DNA of 64,000 bases from Moniliophthora roreri (Eukaryota > Basidiomycota > Agaricomycetes > Agaricales > Marasmiaceae), in assembly GCA_001466705.2 (NCBI GenBank), contig LATX02000192.1, forward strand, positions 248,001 through 312,000, written 5' to 3'. Of this stretch, positions 23,618-35,091 are shown one piece after another; positions within the stretch are counted from its first letter, which is position 1, and each line of letters begins with the position of its first letter. A program made the position numbers and the translations under genes. The notes under the pieces are model-generated. The model searched no databases, was not told the origin of the DNA, and saw only the letters and a program-made list of their open reading frames with translations.

Positions 23618-25131
23618 TTATGACGGAGTGAGTGAATTTTCATTGCAAGCTCTGCCTGCCACCATCGATCTGTTGATGGATTTGAGGATGACTACAGTGA
23701 TGCAGCCACCCTCAGTAACATCACCGATAAACTGCTAATATGTCTAACCTAGAAAAGACCCACTTTTATTCATTTTACACTACTTTTGAATTGGAACACT
23801 TTAATATGACACCAGATAATGGGTAATAAGAACTAGAGTGAGCCCACTCTGCTAGTCATTGCCTTAGAGAAGCTATAGTACCTTGGAAAGTACGAAGAGC
23901 TATATGATACGCTATACAGAGGTGTTGAAGCTGTACTTCCTGACTTATCTATGTATCAGATCCAAAACAGATCACTCCTGAAACCTGTAGGAAACCTAAC
24001 TATGGCCCAAGGAACATATTGGCTAGTTAACCAAGCTCTCAAAGTGCTATCAATGGGATTTTAATTTCTACTTTACCTTTCTATAACATCTGCAAAGTGC
24101 AATCTGCAGTCAAACAGTACAGAGGTACTTAGAGGAGACATTAAAACAGAAAGACGACTTAGAACAGGAATGATTATAGAACAATCCTCCTCCAAAGTCA
24201 ATATATAGATCAGAGTCAAAGCAGGTGATCTCTTAATAAAGAATTCACTGGCAGATAAACAATATGTGATAAGCTAACTAGGTATAAAGTCATCTCGGGA
24301 TGATGGAAATCACTTCTGAAGNCTCAATGTGATCAATGTGGCCAACAAGGTCACAATACACAGGACTGTGGAGCTTACCAATGTATGGTTTGCAACACAT
24401 TCTGCCCTCACCATCTCTCTGAACATTGCCCATGATTATGACGGAGTGAGTGAATTTTCATTGCAAGCTCTGCCTGCCACCATCGATCTGTTGATGGATT
24501 TGAGGATGACTACAGTGATGCAGCCACCCTCAGTAACATCACCGATAAACTGCTAATATGTCTAACCTAGAAAAGACCCACTTTTATTCATTTTACACTA
24601 CTTTTGAATTGGAACACTTTAATATGACACCAGATAATGGGTAATAAGAACTAGAGTGAGCCCACTCTGCTAGTCATTGCCTTAGAGAAGCTATAGTACC
24701 TTGGAAAGTACGAAGAGCTATATGATACGCTATACAGAGGTGTTGAAGCTGTACTTCCTGACTTATCTATGTATCAGATCCAAAACAGATCACTCCTGAA
24801 ACCTGTAGGAAACCTAACTATGGCCCAAGGAACATATTGGCTAAGCTCTCAAAGTGCTATCAATGGGATTTTAATTTCTACTTTACCTTTCTATAACATC
24901 TGCAAAGTGCAATCTGCAGTCAAACAGTACAGAGGTACTTAGAGGAGACATTAAAACAGAAAGACGACTTAGAACAGGAATGATTATAGAACAATCCTCC
25001 TCCAAAGTCAATATATAGATCAGAGTCAAAGCAGGTGATCTCTTAATAAAGAATTCACTGGCAGATAAACAATATGTGATAAGCTAACTAGGTATAAAGT
25101 CATCTCGGGATGATGGAAATCACTTCTGAAG
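23505..25131 (+). repeat. 817/809-bp direct duplication joined by a single N
   Basis: 23505-24321 and 24323-25131 match closely throughout; the second lacks 8 bases (GTTAACCA at the GGCTA/AGCTC junction). The only unknown base, at 24322, sits exactly between them, and the first copy ends where the second continues into new sequence. That is the pattern of two overlapping contig ends placed side by side, so the duplication is probably an assembly product of two alleles or two element copies. Confidence 0.85.
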
Positions 25132-26475
25132 GACATCCACTACCTACAGACAGATACCATGAGGCATACAAAGAATATCTAATGCACAAGAAGTCCTAAC
25201 TAAGACTGAGCATGCACTGTCAAAGGAGATAGGAACAGTAACAGTGTGTTCTGACCTTGGAAGCTTTGGCATCTAGGCCTCTGCCAATGTGAGGATACTG
25301 GAAAGGGAAATGCTGTAAAGAGACAGGATGGAAACAGCCATCTGCTCATAGATACCCGACTTAGAAAAAGAGAAAATACAAATTATAGAGCCCAGAACAC
25401 CTGGAAACATAGATACCTGTGTGGATATGGTCGGATACCCTAGTGGCCAGACTCTGTGACATCCAAATATTCCCTCTTTTAGTATCTCTGTCACTCATTT
25501 ATCATTTCCTGAATTATCAGACATTATTTATATTTTTCTGTAGATATATTCCTTGGACTGTATATAAGGACAGCTAGATATTCGTACATACTCAAGTAAC
25601 TCTGCCCCCTCCGATTGTAAATACATGAAGAGTTTGTTTGGTGTATAAATTTGTGTGCCATTCCAGTTTTGCTTCCTCACTTCAGGCCCTGGAGATTGGT
25701 TCTGAGTGACTCTAGAGAGATAGACATCTGATAACAAACTTGCGTCATAAGAGATAAGAGTAACATCTTGAGTGTGTTGTCATGCCTTTCTAAGAGAAAC
25801 TTTACACCAAGAAGGAGCCTTGGGCACTTGGAGTGTGGCCTGTGTGTGTATCAGGTTGTGACACACTTAGAGTCTTAGCAAGGGGTGTGCCTGCACTGAA
25901 CTCTTTGTAGAAATTGGTCTAGGACCTTTTCCAGTACACTGTGTGCTGTAGTTGTCTTGAGGAAGTCTTGAACTCTGTAGGGTCAGCTATTGAGTCTTTG
26001 TATGGGACTGTAGCTCTTGTGTTTTGTGCTTTGTGCACTGTGTTCTTGTGTGTGTGTTTGTGTGTTTGGATACAAACTCTTTTAAAACCCATATATACTC
26101 CTCTGGAGGTGAACACTTTGAAGTAGATTGCTTCAATAAGAGAGAATCAACCTAGCTAAGGGTTTTGTTGGCATTCTAAGTGCAGCAACTCTGATCACAT
26201 CGATCCACACTTGCACAACAACCTGAGTTAGACTTTTGGAGGGTATCTTTTAGGGTAGTTTTCCATTAGTCTTATCTTAGACAAATTACCACACTTCTAC
26301 TGATGACAAGTCAGAAGAAGAATGACCTCTGCTGACGATCATCAGGATCACTGACGATAGAGAACCATTCTCTATCACAACACCCGATGGAGAAGAGAGA
26401 ACCTTTGTACTGGTGAGATTTATCAATGGAGCCATAGTATCTGAAGCTGGAACTTCAGACATAAACAGGGGGTAG

Positions 26476-26849
26476 TGTTACAGCTCCAAGAACTTATTGG
26501 GTGTCTAAACTACTTTTTTCCTCCACATCATGTACATGCTTAACAAACCTTCTATTTCTCTTACAAATTCCTTCTATAGTTTTCTTTCTTAGTAAGGACT
26601 CACTTTTGATTACTCATAGTAGCTAAATATAGTTCTGAGTACTTAGTCATTAGTTAGAAGCCCTTGTATTTAAACCCATGACCAGTAAACAAGCTTCTTC
26701 AGCTTGACCTGGTTAAAGTTTATCATAACCTTGTTCTTTGCACTTGACCCCTTGTTCCTAAGTTATCTGTCCAAGTCTATTGACTTCAGAACTCACAAAT
26801 CAAGCTCTCTAACTTGAACTCAGTGTTATTGCAGAGGACTCACGTAACA
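26476..26849 (+). repeat. 3' LTR
   Basis: 374 bp, same ends as the 5' LTR, followed by the CCTTA target duplication at 26850-26854. Confidence 0.93.
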
Positions 26850-26854
26850 CCTTA

Positions 26855-28099
26855 TGCCAACCTCATTTCTATTGTTGGTAGTAGTAGCATCTTTGCTTCC
26901 CATGGGAGGAAGGAGAGTTTGAGTCCAGCATCAGCAAGTGTAGATATTACAGCAACACCTTGATCCAGTGCTTCTATGGCTCCGCCCATGTGTCCCAAAA
27001 CCCTCGCACCACTGCAGCAAGAAGTTCAATGTCAATGTTAGAGTAAGAGAGAGTGTCAAAGTGTTGAAGTATTGAGAGTGAAGCCAGAGAAGGCTGGCCC
27101 AAAAAGACAAGGTTGTCAGTTTGATCTGTGCATTGAAGTCAGATTGACAGGATAGAACGAGGACCTTTGAGCTCACCTGTTATTTTCAATTCAAGGTTTG
27201 GAGTCGACAACTGGTGTATCAGAGTCATTCTACATTGAGGGCAAGATGACTGCACCGGCTTCATGAATACCTGTGACTAAATCAGCTAGGAGGATCCATA
27301 TGCAGTTGAGTTTGTTTTCAGAATTGAGTTTTTGATCTCGCATATGATTTGAAAGGTGTGAGTGTCTGCAAAATAAAATGATTGGCTGAAGGAATAAATA
27401 AGGCCGACCAGATGTTCTGCATTCTACTGAGTTTTGGGAGTATATAGGCAAGGAGATGATGCATCTATAGCTAGGCAGTACTCACATCACATCACGTTCT
27501 CCTTCTATCTCCTGCGGCCATTAGCATATCAAGTGTCCAAGAGGTATTAGGTGGCCGTCATGGAAGAAAATGAAGTTGCACCAGCATTGCTGGATTTCTC
27601 CATCACCAACCCAAATTCCTTTGCTTTTGACCATGCCTACGTACATGAGATACAATGCAAGTAAAGATACAATGAAGAAATACATAATACAGCTCTGGAT
27701 TCCACATACCCGGCACATATACATCAGTGCTCTCTCACTATTCCTAAAAAAATGGCAACAACTTTATCATCAGTCATCTCCCAGCCCTAACCTCCTCCAC
27801 CTCTCACTCCACATCACCCAAATACTAATCCATAGCTATGACCTCTGATGTTGACCTTTCTTCTCCGGGTTCCCTTGTCACATACAACATATTCTGCCTC
27901 CTTACCTTAGCAAGAGTAGCATCCTGATCTATGTCTCAGAACTTGATAACTTTTCCAGCTTTTCAACAGGCTCATCCTACTCTTCCTGCATGCATTTGGA
28001 ATCAGGTCTTCTGAGTCTAGAAATGTGACATTTTCCTTGTTGCTCTCAGTGGTATGGAATCAGTAAGGAGTAGAATGGTTTGTATATGGAAAAGGTGAG
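26855..28099. other. CpG-poor flank, no gene recognised
   Basis: Short ORFs only. Around 27420-27550 the sequence resembles 13190-13330 (both run into TTCTCCT.CTATCTCC), so part of this stretch belongs to the decayed duplicate segment. CpG dinucleotides are visibly rare. Confidence 0.4.
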
Positions 28100-28595
28100 G
28101 AGTGGTGGTTGATGTGCTGAGGGGAGGTTATTGAGGCGACAAAGGTGTTGTATCTGTACAACATTTAGCGAGGTGAAGGGGGTGAGAGAAGAAGGTCAGA
28201 GTCAAACCTTGAGTACGATCAAGGTGCTTGGTGTAGTATTGCACTCAACGGAGTGCTTCTGAATCTGATTCCTCAGAGTACTTGATTCTGAGTGCATTGA
28301 CAGTTGTAATTGTAGTGTCTTCGGATACTCCTCCACATCCATCCCCTCATCATTGTCATCAACGTATCCTCATCTCTCGCTGCACCATCTACATTCCTCT
28401 TCCCTTCTACCACCTTACTCAAACCAATGGACATCCCCATGATATATAAAATAATGGACAATCGAGAGTTTGCAGATGCACAGGCACATTGCATATGGGT
28501 CTGTTGCAGCAAGAGGTCATGTAGTGGTTTTGAATGTGGCTTTGCAGCAAGGCAGGGATGTTGGAGCAGGTCAGGCAGAGGGGAGTTGAGGACAT
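28100..28595 (-). pseudogene. Second degenerate copy of the LysM/zinc-ribbon gene
   Basis: From an ATG at 28595 the minus strand reads MSSTPLCLTCSN, then SCCNRPICN (intact gene: PCCKQPICN), then after frame changes GKRNVDGAARDEDT (intact: EKRNVDGAVRDEDT). Near 28110-28150 it matches the exon after the LysM intron (CCTCAATAACCTCCC). Frameshifts and loss of the LysM core show it is dead. CpG sites of the intact gene are mostly TpG or CpA here. Confidence 0.75.
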
Positions 28596-29135
28596 GATGG
28601 TTGTGCTGAAGGAAAAAGAGATGCGAGTGATTGAGTCAGCGTCAAGTGATAAAACCTCTATGCTTCCATGACATCTGTGTTCCTCGTAACTGGCGAATGC
28701 AAAATTGTTGATCTCGAAGCAGTGTTTGTATGAAAGGGTGACATTACCTCCACATGTCTGTCCTTTACACCTCAGTTCTGCATGCCTGCTGCACAGCAGG
28801 AGTACCTGGCCCTGGATGGAAAGCCAATGCAGTGAAACTGATGCAAGATCATCTCGAAACCTGGTGCATAGGCAGGGATATGGAAGTTTCTCATCCATTT
28901 GTAGCAGGGAAGGGGTTGTGTGGTAGTTAGAACATGAATGTGAGGGCTAGGCTGGCATTGTTACGAAGATTTAAGGCTGACAATGGGAGTCAAATATGAG
29001 GTTGAGCTGAAAAACACCTAAGCCAAAGGAAATAAAGGGAAATAAAGCCACATACTATACCACCAGTGTACAGCAGAGTAAGAGAAAGATCCAATGGTCT
29101 GATGCCATTTTCAGTGACCATTGAGATTGGTGTGT

Positions 29136-30880
29136 CATGGTATGTTCTGGCATCGACTCGAAGCCTTCAAAGGTATCCACTGGCAAAAGTCAGCATGATG
29201 CTTCATTCCCAACTCAGGATCAAAGTATTACAAAGGCAGATTCAAGCACTAATAGCTGGGAGACGATTTGTGGATGGTATGTGTCATAGGTTTTATGCTA
29301 GAACACCACTTGGTTGTCATGCTTGCAGAATAGAAGGGCATTCCAATTCCATTTTGAAGTGATAGGCAATTTAATGGTTCTTCCCTATGAGATTCTATAT
29401 AGTGGTAACTGACTGGGATGTGAGTGGTTGTGGAAGGAAGTAGAGAGCAGTCTGACACTGCCGAGTCTGGGGTTTCTTGAATCTTCAAAATGTAAATGCT
29501 CACTTGTATGTTTCCTTTTCATCTCTGTCAGACTAATTATAAAGATGCATTGGAGATGCAAACCTTGTGCAAACATCCCCCTTCAAAAACACCTAACACA
29601 CATACCCGTCAGGAGAGAATCGCTGGCATTCATGAGCAGACTATTTCACATGGTGTGTATCCCTTTTCTTTTCTCATTTTGACTTATAGTGTCAGATCAT
29701 ACATGCATAAACAATCCACAAATTGCTATGACCTTTCAGAAGACATGGCCCAAGTGCAGCTCTGTCTCACAACTCACTCCATCTCAAATCTTCTCTTTGG
29801 GCAAGGGGGGAGCAGACCGTGGTTCCAGCATATACTGCCGGTTGGTTGGTTCGGTCCAGAGGTCTCTTAAAAATTTTTCCATACCCAAAAAATTTAGGCA
29901 GTTTCCTTTGTCCTAGCTACCTATTCAGAGCAAACTAGCATAGAGAAATGTCCCCAAGAAAAAAATTTTGTCCTAATGCACAGCGCTGACCATCAACACC
30001 ATGTCGAATGACCCACTACTGGTGAGAAGAACCACTGTATATGCTATAATGTCCCATAGATTCATTGGTGCTCAACTTAGGAACTGGATAACCTTCCTGT
30101 TATTGATGGGAAGTTCTTGACTTGCACTGCAGTATATTGTTCTTCTCTTTTCAAGGACATAGTAATGAAGTACCACCCTTTTAGACCAGAAGAGCATGAG
30201 AGTGATAAATCAGATGAAGTAGAAGATGACGTACCAGGGGAATCCAAATGCAAAAGCGATAAATGCAACAACCGCGATTCCAGATGATAATCAAATAAGC
30301 AGGCGACCCAGCTGGCTACATCGAGGCCATAATATGAGTGTGGGGTTCATATCAGTGAAACTGAGGCTGCCGTAGCGGAAAACTGGATTGTAACCTGCAA
30401 AAGCAAGGGCTGTGAAACCTGCTTTGTGAGTCAGATTCAATGTAATGGTTCAAACACATTACTCACCCATGTGTTTCATCTAGTTCTATAACATATTCAA
30501 GGTCAAACTGGACCTGCAGGGTGTGCGAGATGGTCAAAAGGCATTGTTATTGAGGAGAAAAGGTTGCAGATGTGCAGATAGCAGACTGATTATGTAATAA
30601 TTACCATATATAGCAAGTCTAGCATGTGATGGTTGGTTGGTTCCATCTGAGGTCCTCTTAGAAAAAAATCCGGCGCTATATCTTAAATTTTTTTCTTGCC
30701 CCCCCCTTGTCTTCGGGTTTACCATCTGCTTCGGCCTATCCTGGGCCTCTCTCAACAGACACAAGAGTTTGGTCTCATGCACTTCTCTTCTACCCCACCT
30801 CACCCAACATAATGCACTACAGCTTCTTGCTGTCCTATACCTCTTCCATCGGATCGCATTGACCAAAACCCACCTAGCAT
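29136..30880 (+). repeat. Right, decayed copy of the segmental duplication (pairs with 12895-13950)
   Basis: Matches the left copy in three blocks (29136-29430, 29575-29795, 30716-30880). The last two are separated by the 0.9-kb insertion at 29802-30709, which the left copy lacks. Confidence 0.75.
29802..30709. mobile_element. About 908-bp non-autonomous insertion, class uncertain
   Basis: Absent from the homologous site at 13790. It starts CAAGGGGGG and ends CCCCCCTTG, a 9-bp inverted repeat, with TCTTC present on both sides as a possible target duplication. Inside each end lies a related direct segment: GGTTGGTTGGTT...TTAAAAATTTTT at 29839-29880 and GGTTGGTTGGTT...CTTAGAAAAAAAT at 30630-30668. 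A similar end occurs at 50918-50995. No coding sequence is recognised. The limits rest on comparison with the empty site. Confidence 0.6.
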
Positions 30881-31057
30881 CAAATTTGACTGTTTTCGGA
30901 GTCAACCTATCGTCTGCTCCATCACAATCATGGCCTCGCACATCGCAACAGCTCCATGTGTTGACTTCTTCACCTGACCAACTTCTCGCAATGATGAGTG
31001 TTCATAAAGAAGCACCTTTGGCCCATACTTTGATCTTCCCGTCTTCCTTACCGCTGC

Positions 31058-32934
31058 ATGGATCCCCTGCCATATAACATCACAATTTCTGCTCAGTCAC
31101 TAGCCATCATATATGAGCCAAATCACGATATCGATAGCACTCCAGAGAGCAGTTGGAATGTCACGTACACTCATGGAACTGCACTTACTCTGTATGGAAA
31201 CCAAGAAGTTGGCAATAACTCCCTTCAAACAACCTTCATCGTGTCCATGAAAATAACTTGGATCGGCACAGCAGCATATCTCTACGGAAATACAATGACT
31301 TCCAAGCCATACAATATTTTCATTGATGATGGTGATGCAATTGCACAAATATATCCCAGAAACAACTTGTTAGCTGCTGTGACTGGTCTGCCTTACAGAA
31401 GTCATACCATCACCTTGAACCATGTCCATATCAATGATGTTTTAGCACTTCACTATGCTGTTTTGACCATTGGAGTTGGTTATGAAGGGTGAGATATCAC
31501 TTTCTTGTGTTGCCACAACTCGACTGATGAGTCCAAGCTCCTCTTTTCAGATACAGAATCAATCTGTCCCAGCTGTCCTTGACGGCAAACCAAACAACAC
31601 ATTTTTTGAGTTTTGGAACATAACACCATTGGCACTCTGGATTCCATCACCCCTGAGCCTCGAAGGTAAATTGGGACAATCTGGCATGTTCATAGTCTCA
31701 TGCACAGAGTAATTGCAGAGTTTCTACCAAATGGCAGCCGTCAACCGACCCCTCGTGCGATGACTTGCATCATGGCATCAGTGAGTAGCCCCAGTTTGGT
31801 TTTCTGAGTCACGAATAGTTCAGCGTTCTTCATGAGGGGGTTTGTTGGTGCAGATGGAGGGCCAAAGTTAGCTACCTTGATACCTGGATTCAATGGAGAG
31901 TCCTCCAAAGCCACTGTGTTCAACGATTATTCTCCGTTATAGGACTTTGACCAGGTTTTGTATTGGGAGAGTGGTCTGGATCGTGACAAGACTTATACAG
32001 TGCAAATCCATGCTTCAAATGCATCCCAAGAAATTGCATTACTCTTTCATACCCTTGACATCGTTGACGGGTCAGTTATTTTTGGTGCTAGCCACTGTTC
32101 AGTATCGAGCATTGAGTCCTTTTTAAAAAGAGGCCCAAATCCGAGTGAAACGTCTTCCTCAGCTGCCATCGGCTCAACAAGAGAGCCTGATCCCAATTGA
32201 CAAGTAGAGAAGCAACTGCCAGTAGGATCTATAGCAGGTATTGCAGTGAGTTAGCTTCACATCTATCCATTTTGCCCTTCTAACGTCTTGTGAGGTGGGA
32301 ACCGGTTTGGCTGTCATTATTTTAGCAATATTCGCTCTATGCTGGTCGCAGCGTCATAAAAGGTAAAATCACACCAGTCAAAATACAGCTGCTCATCGAT
32401 GACATAGAGCCGCTCTTGAAATTGCGGATGCTTCTAATATAACCCCTTTCATCAGAACAAGTATGTCTACTGACTGCTTTAACCCGAAGGAATCTTGAGC
32501 TCACTGCTATTTCCTAGAGTCCTTTTACCCTCAGCATAGAGGCTCAGGTTCAGGTTCTAAACGTAACCCCATTAACGAGCCTGAGACGCAGGACACTCTT
32601 CCTTCCCCGTCTTCAAATTCAAATCTGGATCCACCTCTTGGCATCAATGCCAGTTGTCACCCATCATGCACTCAGACATCTTCGCAGATTTCGATCATTC
32701 ACATTGCCAGCACCCATTCGCGAAACTGATGCCGGTCCAGCGACTTTACCTCCCGAATATGACCATTCCTGGGCTTCAAATGCAAATCTGCCCACGCCTG
32801 TGCCAGTCTCAGGTTCCCAGAGACGTGCTCTCCCTATTCCTCCAGGTCCAGGCCCAGAACCGCCTATTCCTGTTGATAAGGTTGAACATGAAGATTCGGA
32901 ACAAACTGTAGACCCAAGCTCGAATTCAAGTTAG
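31058..32934 (+). pseudogene. Single-pass membrane protein, copy D (premature stops)
   Basis: The exon pattern is that of copies A and C: exon 1 31058-31488, exon 2 31538-31665, exon 3 from 31719. Exon 1 and 2 are open (WIGTAAYLYGN, SSFQIQNQSVPA). Exon 3 has TGA at 31805-31807 and TAG at 31940-31942 in positions that are sense codons in the intact copies, and exon 4 contains a further TGA. The membrane segment is still encoded near 32300-32360, and the tail to 32934 keeps LPPEYDHSW and a Pro-rich end. Translation would stop inside the second ectodomain, leaving a short product without membrane anchor. Confidence 0.85.
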
Positions 32935-33600
32935 AATTGAGGCGCACGGTGTCTGCTACCGAGAGACTTGGTTCAGGTGCTCACGCGTACTTTCATTCAT
33001 TTCATCTGCTGCCAGAATCTAGTAGTTCGTTCCCGTCGCCGTGTTTACTTCCCCGCCTCGCTATCGTTCATCCTTTATCGCGGTTATATATTGTTTTCAC
33101 GTTATTTGGTCTCTGTTACGCCTTTCTTGTCGTTAAACACAATATATTGTATGTATACTGTCATTTGGAATGTATGAGTACTCGCAGACTTTCTCTTGGG
33201 CGCAATGTTGGACCGTGTCTGTAGTGCATAGACACGTTTAACGAGCATGTGATCATTCGCTGAGACGCGTTGAATCAACGGTGATTGCATTGAGTCGGGA
33301 CGGCGATAAACGCATACATGTTTCGACATGAAAAACTTGAATCGGATCCGTGTTTCGTGGGTCACTCCTGCCCCAGAATGAGTCGTGCGTCGTGTAAGCC
33401 CGGTGTATATCCGTGAGACCAGAAATCTGGTCAATCTGGCGAAGAGACTTGAGTATTCTGGAGACAATGTCTGAGTGAGGAGCCGGAAGAAGGACGGAGG
33501 GAGTTGACCTGTCGACTGCCACTCGGTCCCGGACACTGTGACTCGCGTCGACGCGTCAAAGTCAAGTCACGAGGTCTAGGCGTGCTATTGTTGCGTGGCG

Positions 33601-33607
33601 TATAAAA
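33601..33607 (+). promoter_or_regulatory. TATA box of the 277-aa protein gene
   Basis: TATAAAA, 43 nt before the ATG at 33650, in a GC-rich context. Confidence 0.65.
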
Positions 33608-33649
33608 GTCAGCCGGCCAACGCGTACGTTTTGGAATCAAACTTCGACA

Positions 33650-34670
33650 ATGCCTTCCGGGTCCTCAACGTCCCAGCGTCGTCAAACCCGTGATTCACTC
33701 GCGAGTAGAAAACGGCCTTATCCTACAACTCGCCCAAAGTCTAGGTCTGTTTCGCCACAGGAAACGCCAGAAGGCTGCGCAGCAAAACTTCTCGAGTACA
33801 CGAAAATCATCATGGAATGTTCCGAATATCTCTCCAACTATCCCCGCGAACGGGACCAGATCTATGAGGAACTTGCAGCCCAGTATCCAGCAGATCCAAC
33901 GATATTTGACAAGCCGAAGGAAACTCTCGATGCCATGCAGACGGAATATGACACTTTATTGAATCAGACTAGTGCTCCAGATTCAGTTCGCGGGTGAGTG
34001 GAGGCGTTCCCTATACACATGCAAGCCCCGATCACCTCCACGGTTAGCTATTTGATGAGAATGACATATGCGCACACGGCCATGTCACTGTACTTGTCAG
34101 TTCAAATATTCCCAAGGTCAGCAACGGATCGAGACTTCTTCAAGCGTTGGGATGCGGCATATACCCGAGGGTAAGTGCAAAATTGAACTCTAAAGTCGTT
34201 TCGATATACTTATTCTATTCTATCATATACATAGAAACGTCGCTCTTATGGAAGGTCGTGTAGCCACTCCCGGACCATACACAGCACCTCTGTCAGAGCT
34301 CCTTGCTGGACCACAGTCCGCTGACAAGGAAACCGTACACGTCGAGCCCTCAAGGTCGGAGAAGACGAATACGAGTGTGAGGCATTCCCGAAGTCTCAAG
34401 GAAGCGAAGGATCTGCTGAAGGATGCGGGTACATTACTGACCAAGAGGTTTCGATACCGAACAGGAGAGGAAGTGGTCGACTGGGGAGTAGTTTGCATTC
34501 AGCGAAGCCGGACCGGAAACCAACTTGAATATGTCGTCAAGTTTTCGGATGATGAAGCTGTTTTTGACGAGGAGCTTGTCATTGACTTGCTTACCGACAG
34601 TGTTGATGTGGCACACGGCGATGAATTAGACGAAATCGATGTGGTATGTTCCCAAGGTTCGCAGGGCTAA
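33650..34670 (+). CDS. Hypothetical protein, 277 aa, three exons
   Basis: Exons 33650-33993, 34117-34170, 34235-34670; junctions GT-AG, phases agree and the total is 834 nt. Exon 2 was chosen because it keeps the frame into exon 3 and reads as a charged segment (SATDRDFFKRWDAAYTR). The N terminus is basic and Ser/Arg-rich (TSQRRQTRDSLASRKR), suggesting a nuclear protein. A helical stretch follows (about 40-105, LLEYTKIIMECSEYL). Near the C terminus, residues about 215-260 (RFRYRTGEEVVDWGVV...LEYVVKFSDDEAVF) look like a small SH3/chromo-type beta barrel, but no family is recognised. A TATA box lies upstream and the next gene starts 420 bp downstream on the same strand. Confidence 0.7.
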
Positions 34671-35091
34671 AGCCCATGTACAAGTATATCGTTTCTTAGA
34701 CATTGTAATCTCCTTTCTTGGACCTACGGTATCCGGAAGGGGAATTAGTAAAAGAATGTTAACTCGAGACTAGATATCTTCTCGGAGGGTACAGCGACTT
34801 CCCTTAGGGGTGTTCGTCCACGTAACACTGCTTTGTCTTTGATCCCATGGTGAACACCCCTGGTTGCTGATTCAGATGGTAGATCTGCATGCCCGTGGTG
34901 AGATGGTAAGGTTGTGCTGTGAGTTTTGCACCTTGTTCAGTACCAGTACGGCGCACCTAGAAATAGACGAGTTCTATTCCACCTTCAGTCATGAACGCCT
35001 TGATCGAGCATCGCCGTGGTGGAGGTCTCTCCTAAAGTGGATCCATCTCCGAATCGCTGACTCAACCACTCTCTTTCTTTCCCACCGCATC
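34671..35091. other. Intergenic, promoter of the LysM gene
   Basis: No gene seen. The open frame of the next gene extends upstream to 34864, but homology of the two pseudogene copies begins at the ATG at 35092. Confidence 0.5.

Larger units (their letters stand above)
17282..26849 (+). mobile_element. Ty3/gypsy chromodomain LTR retrotransposon, 9568 bp, pol inactivated
   Basis: Two 374-bp LTRs (17282-17655 and 26476-26849) begin TGTTAC and end GTAACA and are flanked by CCTTA at 17277-17281 and 26850-26854, so the element is a complete insertion. Internal order is gag, protease, reverse transcriptase, RNase H, integrase, chromodomain, the order of chromoviruses, followed by an extra Cys-rich ORF region and about 2.8 kb with no clear coding. 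A purine-rich AAACAGGGGGTAG precedes the 3' LTR as polypurine tract. No tRNA-type primer site (TGG...) follows the 5' LTR. One single-N joint lies inside at 24322. Confidence 0.93.

Noticed and set aside
17282..26849. Alternative genetic code or TGA read-through in pol
   Set aside because: All host genes in the window read normally, and Arg is also replaced by Trp and Cys at other CpG codons, which favours deamination over recoding.
33102..33536. Minus-strand 144-codon ORF
   Set aside because: It has no ATG start or family features and overlaps the promoter of the 33650 gene.
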